A model generated the notes under the pieces. The model was given only the letters and a program-made list of their open reading frames with translations, searched no databases and was not told the DNA's origin. From positions 377,501 to 441,500 of the forward strand of contig OY288160.1 in NCBI GenBank assembly GCA_958439195.1: a stretch of DNA of 64,000 nucleotides, read 5' to 3'. Of the stretch, positions 27,748-36,322 are shown piece after piece. The first letter of the stretch is position 1. The number at the start of each line of letters is the position of its first letter. The stretch comes from an uncultured Paracoccaceae bacterium. GTDB lineage: Bacteria; Pseudomonadota; Alphaproteobacteria; Rhodobacterales; Rhodobacteraceae. Made by a program: the position numbers and the translations under genes.

Positions 27748-28766
27748 ACGGTTTCGCCGGGGACGAGACGGGTAGGCACAACGGTAACCTCGGGCACGGC
27801 GGCCCCCGACAGGCGGGCGACCAGCGCCTCTGCCGCGGCCTTGCCGATGGCTGTCGTTGGCACCACCGTAGTGGTCAGGCGGCGCGGCAAGATCGAGGCT
27901 GCCTCCATCCCGCCCCATCCTGCGATGCCGATGTCGTCGGGCACGCGCAGGCCGTTGGCCTGACAATAGGCCAGGCCGCCAATCGCCATTTCATCATTGT
28001 GGAAGTAGACCACATCCAGGACGTTGCGCCGCGACAGCAGCGTCTCCATCCCGTAATAGCCCGCATAAAAGCCGGGCGCATCATGCAACACCTCGGCATC
28101 GACCAGCGGGTGACCGGCCATCGCCAGTTCGGATCGAAAGCCTTCAAGCCGCGCCGCGCCCATCACGTCGGCCCGCGCAAGAGCGCCGACATAACCTGCC
28201 CTTCGCCGCCCCCGACGGATCAGGTGGCGGCCCATTTCCACGCCGCAGTCGAAATGCGAGAACCCCACCGCCAAGTCGATCGGGCTGGTGGTCAGATCCC
28301 AGATTTCCACCACCGGCAGCGCGGTCTTGCGCAGCAGGTCCACGGTGCCGGGGGAATGGTTGCGGCCCGACAGAATCACGCCAGCGGGACGCCAACCAAC
28401 CAGTTGCCGCACCCATGCTTCCTCTTCGGTGGGAGAGTGGTTGTTTGCCCCGATCATCAACTGGAAACCAAGTCGGGTCAGCGCCCTGTCGACACCGTCA
28501 AGGACATGGCCGAACAGCCCTGATGTCAGGCGCGGAACGCACATGCCGACCAGGGTGCTGGCCTGTTCCGCGCCAAAGGCGGCGGCGAGCCGGTTGGGGA
28601 TATAGCCAAGATTTTCTGCAACTTGCATCACGCGCAACCGGGTATCGTCTGAAAATCCAGACCCGCCGCGCAGAACACGGCTGACCGTCATCTTCGACAC
28701 TCCAGCAGCGCGGGCGATGTCTTCGAGGTTGGCCTTCATGGCGACTTTGGCGATCGGATCTGACAT
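27744..28766 (-). CDS. LacI-family repressor, second copy, next to the sugar ABC transporter
   Basis: A 340-residue LacI-type regulator: HTH LEDIARAAGVSKMTVSRVL, then a periplasmic-binding core (TLVGMCVPRLTSGLFGHVL). It is a paralogue of the repressor at 19341 in the gluconate subfamily. The start at 28766 has no clear ribosome site because an operator palindrome begins 2 bp upstream. Either the mRNA is nearly leaderless or translation begins at Met10 (MKANLEDIARAAG). It faces the ABC transporter genes across two operators. Confidence 0.88.
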   Translation of the reverse strand: MSDPIAKVAMKANLEDIARAAGVSKMTVSRVLRGGSGFSDDTRLRVMQVAENLGYIPNRLAAAFGAEQASTLVGMCVPRLTSGLFGHVLDGVDRALTRLGFQLMIGANNHSPTEEEAWVRQLVGWRPAGVILSGRNHSPGTVDLLRKTALPVVEIWDLTTSPIDLAVGFSHFDCGVEMGRHLIRRGRRRAGYVGALARADVMGAARLEGFRSELAMAGHPLVDAEVLHDAPGFYAGYYGMETLLSRRNVLDVVYFHNDEMAIGGLAYCQANGLRVPDDIGIAGWGGMEAASILPRRLTTTVVPTTAIGKAAAEALVARLSGAAVPEVTVVPTRLVPGETV

Positions 28767-28767
28767 A

Positions 28768-28781
28768 TGTTATCGATAACT
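28768..28781. promoter_or_regulatory. LacI-family operator abutting the repressor start codon
   Basis: TGTTATCGATAACT contains the perfect 12-bp palindrome GTTATCGATAAC, the same core as the operator at 22947. It lies between the divergent repressor and transporter genes, directly next to the repressor ATG. Confidence 0.78.
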
Positions 28782-28823
28782 TATTTCTTGACACGGGGGT
28801 AGGCTTGCCGTCTTCTGGCTACG

Positions 28824-28833
28824 TTACCGGTAA
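28824..28833. promoter_or_regulatory. LacI-family operator (TTACCGGTAA) before the sugar ABC transporter
   Basis: TTACCGGTAA is a perfect palindrome identical to the E. coli GntR operator core. A TTGACA at 28788-28793 lies upstream, so binding here would cover the region around the transcription start of the transporter operon. Confidence 0.7.
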
Positions 28834-28875
28834 ACCTTTGGAGGGGGAAGGCGGTAACGAAAGGGAGGGCTTTCC

Positions 28876-30369
28876 GTGCAACCATCAGCTGATGGCCTGT
28901 TGTTCGACAGCGTCGTGAAGTCTTTTGGCGGGACGCGCGCGCTGAAGGGTGTGTCGCTGAAAGTCAGCCGTGGCGAGATCGTCGCGCTGCTGGGCGAAAA
29001 CGGTGCGGGTAAATCCACCTTGATCAAAGTGCTGGGCGGGATTCACCGCCCGGACGAAGGCGGCGTGTTCATTGACGGTGCGCCCTATGCCCATGAGGCG
29101 GGCAAGGCTGGCGGGCAGAAGGTCGCATTTATCCATCAGGATCTGGGTCTGATCGAATGGATGAGTGTTGCTGAAAACATCGCCCTTGCCCTTGGTTACA
29201 TCAAGAAGGGGCGGCGGATCGACTGGACGGCCACAGAAGCCGCCGCGGATGCCGCGCTGAAACTGGTCGAGGCGGAGTTTTCCGCGACAGCCCGTGTTTC
29301 CAATCTTTCCCGCACGCAGAAATCGTTGGTTGCCATCGCCCGCGCCCTGGCCGCTGATTGTGATTACCTTGTCCTTGATGAACCTACCGCCAGCCTGCCC
29401 GCGGATGAGGTGGAGCGGCTTTTCGCTGCCCTGCGCCCGCTCAAGGCGCGTGGCGTGGGCATGATCTATGTCAGCCACAGACTGGACGAGATTTTCCGCA
29501 TCGCGGACCGTGTGGCGGTGCTGCGTGACGGGGATATGGTGGGGATGCGCCCCATCGAACATACGACGCCCGAAGAGTTGGTCAGTCTGATCGTCGGACG
29601 CAAGGCGCGTGAGATTTTGCGCCCTGCCGTTCAGGATGGTCCGGCAATCCTTAAGGTGCGGGGTCTGGCGACGCCCGCCGTTGGGCCAGTCAGCTTTGAC
29701 ATAAAGCGTGGCGAACTGCTTGGCCTGGCGGGTTTGCGCGGGGCAGGGCATGAAGATATCGGTCGTGCCTTGTTCGGGGTGTTGTCCCATGCTGGCAGTG
29801 TTACGCTTGATGGTGTCGTCCCTGATTTGCGCAGCGCACAGACCGCGATGGGGTCTGGCATAGGGCTGATTGCGCGGGACCGCGTCGCGGAAAGCGTCGC
29901 CCCTGGCATGGCCATCCGCGAAAACGCCTTCATCAACCCATCCGCCACCGGGCGACGGATGCTGTCGCTTTTGAAGCCAAGCCGTGAAGAGGGCATGGCC
30001 CGCGCCATCGGCAAGAGGGTGGGCCTGTCGCCCAATGATCCGACGCTTGCGATCGAGGCGTTGTCGGGCGGGAACCAGCAAAAGGTTGTTGTCGGGCGCT
30101 GGCTGGACAGCGGGCGGCGTCTATTGATCACCGAAGATCCGACGGCTGGCGTGGATGTTGGCGCAAAGGCCGAAATCTACCACCTGCTTTATCAGGCGTT
30201 AGCGTCTGGCATGGGTGTTCTGGTCGTGTCGACCGATTTCGAGGAAATCGCCAACATCTGTCACCGCGCCATCGTGTTTTCCCGCGGACTGCCCGTAGCG
30301 GAACTGTCGGGTGTCGAACTTTCCACCGAATCCCTGATCCAGGCCGCATCGGCCGGAGAAGTTGCCTGA
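28876..30369 (+). CDS. sugar ABC transporter ATPase with two ABC domains (RbsA/MglA type)
   Basis: A 497-residue fused ATPase. The first domain has Walker A GENGAGKSTL, a degenerate signature (LSRTQKSLVAIARAL) and Walker B YLVLDEPTASLP. The second has a degenerate Walker A region, signature LSGGNQQKVVVGRWL and LLITEDPTAGVDVG. This is the ribose/galactose/xylose ATPase layout. A GTG start follows AGGGAGGG. The context points to gluconate, idonate or a related sugar acid as substrate. Second-domain Walker B has Asp in place of the usual catalytic Glu position pattern (TEDPT), as in this subfamily. Confidence 0.9.
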   Translation: MQPSADGLLFDSVVKSFGGTRALKGVSLKVSRGEIVALLGENGAGKSTLIKVLGGIHRPDEGGVFIDGAPYAHEAGKAGGQKVAFIHQDLGLIEWMSVAENIALALGYIKKGRRIDWTATEAAADAALKLVEAEFSATARVSNLSRTQKSLVAIARALAADCDYLVLDEPTASLPADEVERLFAALRPLKARGVGMIYVSHRLDEIFRIADRVAVLRDGDMVGMRPIEHTTPEELVSLIVGRKAREILRPAVQDGPAILKVRGLATPAVGPVSFDIKRGELLGLAGLRGAGHEDIGRALFGVLSHAGSVTLDGVVPDLRSAQTAMGSGIGLIARDRVAESVAPGMAIRENAFINPSATGRRMLSLLKPSREEGMARAIGKRVGLSPNDPTLAIEALSGGNQQKVVVGRWLDSGRRLLITEDPTAGVDVGAKAEIYHLLYQALASGMGVLVVSTDFEEIANICHRAIVFSRGLPVAELSGVELSTESLIQAASAGEVA

Positions 30370-30376
30370 GGATAGC

Positions 30377-31399
30377 ATGCCTGGAATTGAATCAAATGCG
30401 GTGGAACCCACCAAGGACGAACTGGCCGGACTGACGCCGTTCAAACGGATGCTTCGTCTGGCACCGACTTATGGGCTTGTTATCCTGATGGTTGGATTGA
30501 TCTTTTTCTTTTCGATCCTTCTGCCGAACACGTTTCCCACCATGCTGAACTTGCGGTCCATTCTTTCGGACAAGGCGATCATTGCTCTTTTGTCACTGGC
30601 CGCGATGATCCCGATGGTGGCGGGGCGGATCGATCTGACGGTCGGTTATGGCATCGTGCTTTGGCACATCCTTGCGATCAGTCTTCAAACCATGTTCGGC
30701 CTGCCCTGGCCAGTCGCCGTGGTCATCGTGCTTGCGCTTGGTGTGTTGACGGGGGCGTTGAACGGGCTGCTGGTCGAGGTGGCCCGCATCGACAGTTTCA
30801 TTGCAACGCTGGGAACCGGCACGATCCTTTATGCGCTGGCGCTTTGGCACACGGGCGGGCGGCAGATGGTCGGCACTTTGCCCGATGCGTTCTATGCGTT
30901 GAACGGCACGTTTGTCTTTGGCCTGCCCATCACCGCCTTTTACGTGCTGGCCATCACCGTAACGCTGTGGATCATCTTGGAATATACACCCATCGGGCGG
31001 TATCTTTACGCCATCGGTGCCAACCAGCGCGCGGCGGAGTTGAACGGCATCCCGACGCGGAAATTCGTGATTGGTGCCTTTGTCACCTCGGGCGCGCTGA
31101 CTGCGCTGGCGGGGGTGTTGCTGGCGTCAAAACTTCGGATCGGACAGGCTTCGGTCGGGTTGGAATTCCTGCTGCCCGCCCTTGTCGGTGCCTTTCTGGG
31201 ATCGACCACGATCAAGCCGGGGCGGGTGAATGTCTGGGGAACCATCGTCGGGGTGATGATCCTGGCGGTTGGCATTTCCGGCATCCAGCAATTCGGCGGC
31301 AGCTTCTGGGTAGAGCCGTTGTTCAACGGCACGACGTTGTTGGCCGCCATCGGGATTGCCGGATACGCGCAACGCAAGAAAGGCGCGAAATCAAAATAA
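30377..31399 (+). CDS. sugar ABC transporter permease (RbsC type)
   Basis: A 340-residue membrane protein with about ten spans. MVAGRIDLTVGYGIVLWHIL corresponds to the conserved GGIDLSVG segment of RbsC-type permeases, and EYTPIGRYLYAIGANQRAAELNGIP is the cytoplasmic coupling region. The ATG at 30377 is chosen over a TTG at 30362 because GAGGA stands just upstream. It begins 7 bp after the ATPase stop. Confidence 0.9.
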   Translation: MPGIESNAVEPTKDELAGLTPFKRMLRLAPTYGLVILMVGLIFFFSILLPNTFPTMLNLRSILSDKAIIALLSLAAMIPMVAGRIDLTVGYGIVLWHILAISLQTMFGLPWPVAVVIVLALGVLTGALNGLLVEVARIDSFIATLGTGTILYALALWHTGGRQMVGTLPDAFYALNGTFVFGLPITAFYVLAITVTLWIILEYTPIGRYLYAIGANQRAAELNGIPTRKFVIGAFVTSGALTALAGVLLASKLRIGQASVGLEFLLPALVGAFLGSTTIKPGRVNVWGTIVGVMILAVGISGIQQFGGSFWVEPLFNGTTLLAAIGIAGYAQRKKGAKSK

Positions 31400-31424
31400 G
31401 ACAGCATATAGGGGAGGATAACCA

Positions 31425-32471
31425 ATGCTGAAACGGACCCTTTTTAACGGATTGCTTGCAGGAACGATCCTGGCGGTTGTGGGCCTGCCCGCATTCGCGC
31501 AAGAGGCCTTTGACGGGCCGACGACTGGCCCGAAGGCGGCAGAAGGAAAGACGATTGTCGTTTTGGCCGGTGATCTGAAGAATGGCGGCATCCTTGGCGT
31601 TACCACCGGCATCGAGGAGGCCGCCGCCAAGATCGGCTGGACGGTCAAGGTTCTGGACGGCGCAGGATCGGTGCAAAGCCGGTCGGGCGCAGTGGGGCAG
31701 GCGCTCGCCTTGAACCCCGACGGTGTTGTCATCAACGGTTTTGACGCCGCCGAACAGCAGACCGCGCTGGAAGGCGTGACGGCAGCGGGTATTCCGATGG
31801 TGTCCTGGCATTCCGGCCCGAAGATCGGTTGCGATGCACCGGGCGGTATCTTTGCCAATGTGTCTACCGATGCGATGCAAGTCTCTGACGTTGCCGCGAA
31901 ATGGGCGATTGACGACGCGGGCGGCAAGCCCGGCGTGGTGATCTTTACCGACAGCACCTATCAGATCGCCATCGACAAGGCCGACCGGATGAAGGCGGGA
32001 ATCGAAGCGGCGGGCGGCACGGTGTTGGAATATGTTGACACTCCCATTGCCGAAACTTCGACCCGGATGGGGCCGCTGACCACGACCCTGCTTCAGAAAT
32101 ACGGGGCGAGCTGGACCCATTCGCTTGCGATCAACGATCTGTATTTCGATTTCATGGGTCCATCGCTGGCCGCTGCCGGGATCGACGGCAAGGGCGCGCC
32201 GAAAGCTGGCTCTGCCGGGGACGGGTCTGAGGCAGCGTTCCAGCGCATTCGCACCGGCCAGTATCAGGCGGTGACGGTGGCCGAGCCGTTGAACCTGCAA
32301 GGTTGGCAATTGGTGGACGAACTTAACCGCGCCATCCAGGGCGAGGCCTGTTCTGGCTATATAACGGCACCTGCGCTGGTGACCGAAGAAGGGTTGGCAG
32401 GGACTGAAGGCAACGCGTTCGACCCGAACAACGGCTACCGCGAGGCCTATGCCGCGATCTGGGGAAAATAA
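31425..32471 (+). CDS. sugar ABC transporter substrate-binding protein
   Basis: A 348-residue periplasmic protein with a Sec signal (LLAGTILAVVGLPAFA, cleavage after residue 25) and a ribose-binding-type fold: KTIVVLAGDLKNGGILGVTTGI, ALNPDGVVINGFD, GVVIFTDSTYQIAIDKADRM. It is last in its operon, unusual for the most abundant component, and ends at a strong terminator. GGGGAGGAT precedes the ATG. Ligand inferred from the cluster to be a sugar acid. Confidence 0.88.
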   Translation: MLKRTLFNGLLAGTILAVVGLPAFAQEAFDGPTTGPKAAEGKTIVVLAGDLKNGGILGVTTGIEEAAAKIGWTVKVLDGAGSVQSRSGAVGQALALNPDGVVINGFDAAEQQTALEGVTAAGIPMVSWHSGPKIGCDAPGGIFANVSTDAMQVSDVAAKWAIDDAGGKPGVVIFTDSTYQIAIDKADRMKAGIEAAGGTVLEYVDTPIAETSTRMGPLTTTLLQKYGASWTHSLAINDLYFDFMGPSLAAAGIDGKGAPKAGSAGDGSEAAFQRIRTGQYQAVTVAEPLNLQGWQLVDELNRAIQGEACSGYITAPALVTEEGLAGTEGNAFDPNNGYREAYAAIWGK

Positions 32472-32490
32472 CACATAACACTGTCTGAGG

Positions 32491-32525
32491 CGGCCCGGGC
32501 GAGAGATCGCCGGGCCGTTTCTTGA
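32491..32525 (+). terminator. terminator of the sugar ABC transporter operon
   Basis: CGGCCCGGGCGA pairs with TCGCCGGGCCG (one bulged G) around loop GAGA, followed by TTTCTT. It stands 20 bp after the stop codon. Confidence 0.85.
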
Positions 32526-32552
32526 CCGATCACAAGGTCACAATCGAAAATG

Positions 32553-32613
32553 AGACGGCACACTTGCCTTTGGGCGGTGCCGTCTTTTTCCATGTGCCAC
32601 CAAAGGTGGCACA
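32553..32613. terminator. two hairpins in the convergent gap before cysA
   Basis: AGACGGCAC (32553-32561) pairs with GTGCCGTCT (32577-32585), followed on the plus strand by TTTTT. Next to it TGTGCCACC/GGTGGCACA (32593-32613) forms a perfect 9-bp stem with a 3-base loop. They lie between convergent operons and probably end transcription from both sides. Confidence 0.7.
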
Positions 32614-32642
32614 CTGGCCCGCCATGCATTTTTTCGGATCAG

Positions 32643-33362
32643 TCAGATGGTGATGAATTCGCGCACGAAGGCGGTGGCCGGGCGGGCGCGGATATCCTGG
32701 GGTTTGGCGATCTGTTCAATGCGGCCCATCGACATGACAACGACAAGGTCAGCGAGTTCCATCGCCTCTTCCTGATCATGGGTGACAAAGACCGTGCTCA
32801 GGCCCGTTGTGTCATGTATGTCGCGCAGACCCTGACGTAGTTCTTTACGCACCTTGGCGTCCAGTGCGCCGAAGGGTTCATCCAAAAGCAGCATCCGGGG
32901 TTCGATGGCCAAAGCGCGGGCCAGCGCCACGCGCTGTCGCTGACCACCAGAGAGCTGGGATGGATAGCGTGCGCCGATGTCGGGCAATTGGATGAGGTCC
33001 AGCAACTTGGTCACGCGGCGGGCGATTTCGGCTTTGGCTGGGCGTGAGGCGCGGGGGCGGGCGTTCAGGCCATAGGCGATGTTGTCGAAAACCGTCATGT
33101 GACGGAACAGGGCGTAGCTTTGGAACACAAAACCGGCGCGGCGATCCTGCACGGTCAACCCGGTGGCGTCCTGCCCGTCGAACAGGACGCGCCCCGAGGT
33201 TGGGAATTCCAGGCCACCGAGGATGCGCAAAAGTGTGGTCTTGCCCGATCCGGAGGGGCCGAGGAGCGCAACCAAGGCACCGGATGGCAAGGACAGCGAC
33301 ACCGGATGCAAGGCGGCCGTGGTGCCGAACTGTTTTGAGATTTCGTCGACTTCGATATGCAT
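32643..33362 (-). CDS. cysA: sulfate/thiosulfate ABC transporter ATPase, short CysA
   Basis: A 239-residue ABC ATPase: Walker A GPSGSGKTTL, Q-loop FVFQSYALFRHMTV, signature LSGGQRQRVALARAL, Walker B LLLDEPFGALD and FVTHDQEEAMELAD, all as in CysA. It ends right after AFVREF, where usual CysA proteins continue for roughly another 100 residues of regulatory TOBE domain. No remnant of that domain is visible downstream. It would energise sulfate import with the two upstream permeases. Confidence 0.9.
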   Translation of the reverse strand: MHIEVDEISKQFGTTAALHPVSLSLPSGALVALLGPSGSGKTTLLRILGGLEFPTSGRVLFDGQDATGLTVQDRRAGFVFQSYALFRHMTVFDNIAYGLNARPRASRPAKAEIARRVTKLLDLIQLPDIGARYPSQLSGGQRQRVALARALAIEPRMLLLDEPFGALDAKVRKELRQGLRDIHDTTGLSTVFVTHDQEEAMELADLVVVMSMGRIEQIAKPQDIRARPATAFVREFITI

Positions 33363-33392
33363 GGAAATGTCCTATTGATGGTGCGCGTGACC

Positions 33393-34271
33393 CTAATGGC
33401 GGTGCGTGGCGGCGAGTTGGTCGGCGTGGCGAATTTCCAGAGCGGTTTTCAAGAGAAGCGTGACAAGGGCCAGCAAGGCCAGTACGGCGGCAAGGCTGAA
33501 GGCCGCGACCGAAAGGTATTCCTGATAGAGCATCTCAATCGTCGTCGGCATGGTTGCGGTCTGCCCGCGGATTTTGCCTGACACCACCGCGACTGCCCCG
33601 AATTCACCCATTGCGCGGGCGTTGCAGAGAAGGACGCCATAAAGCAGCGCCCAGCGGATGTTGGGCAGAGTGACTGTCCAGAACGTGCGCCAGCCGCTTG
33701 CCCCCAGCGTCAGCGCCGCCTCTTCTTCGGTCCGGCCCTGTTCGATCATCACGGGGATCAATTCACGCGCGACGAAGGGGAAGGTCACGAACATGGTCGC
33801 CAGGATGATACCCGGCATGGCGAAGACGATGGGATAGCCCTGCGCCACCAGCCAGCCACCAAGCGCCGAGTTTGCGCCGAACATCAGCACGATGCACAGG
33901 CCGGCCACCACCGGTGAGACGGAGAAGGGCAGGTCGATCAACGTGATGAGGAAGGCTTTGCCGCGAAAGTCGAATTTGGTGATGAACCAGGCAGCAGCGA
34001 TACCAAATGCCGCGTTCAGTGGCACGGAAATGGCGGCGATGGTCAGCGTGAGCCGGATGGCATCTTGTGCGTCCGGTGAGGCGAGGCTTTTGACGGAGGC
34101 GGCCACACCATCGGCAAAAGCCTCGGCGAACACCGCGATCAGGGGCGCAAAGACCAGGATGGCCAGCCCCAGAAAGGCGATGGCGATCATTATCCGGCGG
34201 GCAGCCGGGCTTTCTTCGGTGGCAGAGCGGAAGCGCGGCTGCGCGCCTTTGTTCAGTGTTGCATCAGACAT
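33393..34271 (-). CDS. cysW: sulfate/thiosulfate ABC transporter permease CysW
   Basis: A 292-residue membrane protein with six expected spans. FGIAAAWFITKFDFRGKAFL, DLPFSVSPVVAGL and the coupling motif EEEAALTLGASGWRTFWTVTLPNI mark CysW. The ATG at 34271 overlaps the end of the cysT gene by 8 bp, so the two are translationally coupled. CNARAMGEFGAVAVVSG near the C-terminus is family-specific. Confidence 0.92.
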   Translation of the reverse strand: MSDATLNKGAQPRFRSATEESPAARRIMIAIAFLGLAILVFAPLIAVFAEAFADGVAASVKSLASPDAQDAIRLTLTIAAISVPLNAAFGIAAAWFITKFDFRGKAFLITLIDLPFSVSPVVAGLCIVLMFGANSALGGWLVAQGYPIVFAMPGIILATMFVTFPFVARELIPVMIEQGRTEEEAALTLGASGWRTFWTVTLPNIRWALLYGVLLCNARAMGEFGAVAVVSGKIRGQTATMPTTIEMLYQEYLSVAAFSLAAVLALLALVTLLLKTALEIRHADQLAATHRH

Positions 34272-35100
34272 AGCCGATCCTCCGTCTGCTCCAGACCTGG
34301 ATAAGGTTGATGACAAGGAGCATGGCAAAACTGATCAGCAGCATCGCAATGCCGATAGCGGCGGCAGCGTCATAGTTGAACTCTTCCAACTGGATGATGA
34401 TCAGCAGGGGCGCGATTTCCGTGACCAAAGGGATGTTACCGGCGATAAAGATGACCGACCCGTATTCGCCAACAGCCCGTGCCAGCGACAGGGCGAAACC
34501 GGTCAATGCGGCGGGGCCAAGCATGGGAAGAATGACATGGCGGATTGTGTGCAGGCGGGTCGCACCCAAGGTGGCGCTGGCTTCCTCGACTTCGCGTTCG
34601 ATTTCTTCGATCACCGGTTGCACGGTGCGGGTGACGAAGGGCAGGCCCACAAAAACCAGCGCGATGAAGATGCCCCATTGTGTGTAGGCGACCTTCCAGC
34701 CGATTGTGCCCGCGAGTTGGCCGAATGCGCCGTTGGGTGCATAAAGCGCGGTCAACGAGATGCCGGCCACAGCGGTGGGCAGCGCAAACGGCAAGTCGAC
34801 GGCGGCGTCAAGGATGCGGCGACCGGGGAAGCGGTAGCGCACCAGAACCCAGGCCAGCAGGACACCAAAGATCAGGTTGAACAGCGCGGCCATCAGAGAC
34901 AGTCGAAACGAAAGGAAAAGCGCCGCCCAGACGCGCCCGCGGTTCACGGTTTCCCATATGCCTGCCAAGCCGAAACTGGCACCCTTCAGAAGAAGGGCGC
35001 CAATTGGCAAAAGGACGACGAGGCACAGCATTGTCAGGGTGACCCCCATGCTCAGGCCAAGGCCGGGCATGGGGGATCGGTGGATCAAAGGTCTGCCCAT
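34264..35100 (-). CDS. cysT: sulfate/thiosulfate ABC transporter permease CysT (CysU)
   Basis: A 278-residue membrane protein: LAWVLVRYRFPGRRILDAAVDLPFALPTAVAGI and the coupling helix EEASATLGATRLHTIRHVILP are diagnostic of CysT/CysU. The ATG at 35100 gives a family-like N-terminus; longer frames upstream overlap the binding-protein gene. It lies 11 bp after the binding-protein stop. Confidence 0.92.
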   Translation of the reverse strand: MGRPLIHRSPMPGLGLSMGVTLTMLCLVVLLPIGALLLKGASFGLAGIWETVNRGRVWAALFLSFRLSLMAALFNLIFGVLLAWVLVRYRFPGRRILDAAVDLPFALPTAVAGISLTALYAPNGAFGQLAGTIGWKVAYTQWGIFIALVFVGLPFVTRTVQPVIEEIEREVEEASATLGATRLHTIRHVILPMLGPAALTGFALSLARAVGEYGSVIFIAGNIPLVTEIAPLLIIIQLEEFNYDAAAAIGIAMLLISFAMLLVINLIQVWSRRRIGYV

Positions 35101-35111
35101 CCGATCAGTCC

Positions 35112-36230
35112 TTATTTCGGAACGTAGATCTGGTCGAAAATGCCGCCATCGGCAAAGTGGTTGGCCTGCACCTTGGCCCAACCCCCAAAGCTGGCGATGT
35201 CCACGAGTTCCAGTTTTGGAAAGCGAGCGACATCTTCGGGGTTAGCGGCCGAGGCATCCCAGGCGCGGTAGAAATGCTTGAAGGCAAGCGCCTGACCTTC
35301 GGGGGTGTACAGGAAGTTCAGGTAGGCTTCGGCCAAGGCGCGCTGTGCGTCGGATTTGATGTTGCCTTCCACCAGAGCCACCGGGGGTTCGGCCAGAACG
35401 CTGATCGACGGGACCACGATATCGAACTGGTCTTCACCAAGCTCTTTCAAGGCCAGATAGGCTTCATTCTCCCAGGCCAGAAGCACGTCGCCAATGCCAC
35501 GCTGTGCAAAGGTCGTGGTCGAACCGCGGGCCCCGCTGTCAAGCACGGGGACATTTGCAAAGAGCTTGCCGACGAAATCCTGCGGGTTTTGACCGTTCTT
35601 TTCGGCCCAGGCCCAGGCACCAAGATAATTCCACCGCGCACCACCCGAGGTTTTCGGGTTCGGGGTGATCACCTCAATCCCATCGTTCACCAGATCACCC
35701 CAATCGGCGATGCCTTCCGGGTTTCCTTCGCGCACCAGAAAGACGATGGTTGACGTGTAGGGTGATGAATTGTTGGGCAGTTGCGTTTGCCAGTCGGCAG
35801 GCAATTTTCCCGCCGCCGCGATGCGGTCAATGTCGCCTGCGAGGGCGAGGGTAACAACCTGCGCCTCCAGACCGTCGATCACGGCGCGGGCCTGTGACCC
35901 GGAACCACCGTGGCTGACCTCGATCGCGGGGGCCGTGTTTCCCTGGGCCACCCACCATGCGGTGAAGGCTTCGTTGACTTCACGGTATAATTCCCGTGTT
36001 GGGTCATAGCTGACATTCAGCAGGCTTTCCGCCTGCCCTTTGGTGGGGGCGATGCCCAGGGCCAACATGGCAACGGCAAGGGCCGAAAGGGTGCCGCGGA
36101 GGGCGCGGGCAACGGGCCATCCAGTCAGGCGGCGAAGGCCATCGGTTATGGTGAGGCGTCCGTCGGCATGGGCGCCGACGACCGGGCCTTGGGCTGTGAC
36201 GGTTCCGGCAAGGGTGATGGTGGCAAGCAA
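35112..36230 (-). CDS. sulfate/thiosulfate-binding protein with N-terminal extension
   Basis: The mature part (ESLLNVSYDPTRELYREVNEAF onward, with SHGGSGSQARAVIDG and PKTSGGARWNYLGAW) is a sulfate-binding protein of the Sbp/CysP family. Oddly, the hydrophobic signal (GTLSALAVAMLALG...GQAE) comes about 40 residues after the best start, a TTG at 36230 preceded by AGGAGA. An ATG at 36326 overlapping the upstream stop codon would extend it another 32 residues. No ATG or GTG lies nearer the signal in frame. The 40-residue lead (ATITLAGTVTAQGPVVGAHA) looks protein-like, as if a small gene had fused to the binding protein. Confidence 0.82.
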   Translation of the reverse strand: MLATITLAGTVTAQGPVVGAHADGRLTITDGLRRLTGWPVARALRGTLSALAVAMLALGIAPTKGQAESLLNVSYDPTRELYREVNEAFTAWWVAQGNTAPAIEVSHGGSGSQARAVIDGLEAQVVTLALAGDIDRIAAAGKLPADWQTQLPNNSSPYTSTIVFLVREGNPEGIADWGDLVNDGIEVITPNPKTSGGARWNYLGAWAWAEKNGQNPQDFVGKLFANVPVLDSGARGSTTTFAQRGIGDVLLAWENEAYLALKELGEDQFDIVVPSISVLAEPPVALVEGNIKSDAQRALAEAYLNFLYTPEGQALAFKHFYRAWDASAANPEDVARFPKLELVDIASFGGWAKVQANHFADGGIFDQIYVPK

Positions 36231-36322
36231 TGTCTTCTCCTGATGCGGGCGGGGATGGGCTGGGGTGATCGGGCGGTACGGAGCCAGACCCAGAATGGTT
36301 TGTGGGGGATGCGAGGTGGGTG

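Noticed and set aside
33892..35127. A 411-codon frame antisense to cysT and cysW
   Set aside because: Shadow frame full of Asp, Gln and His with no domain; the permeases opposite are clear.
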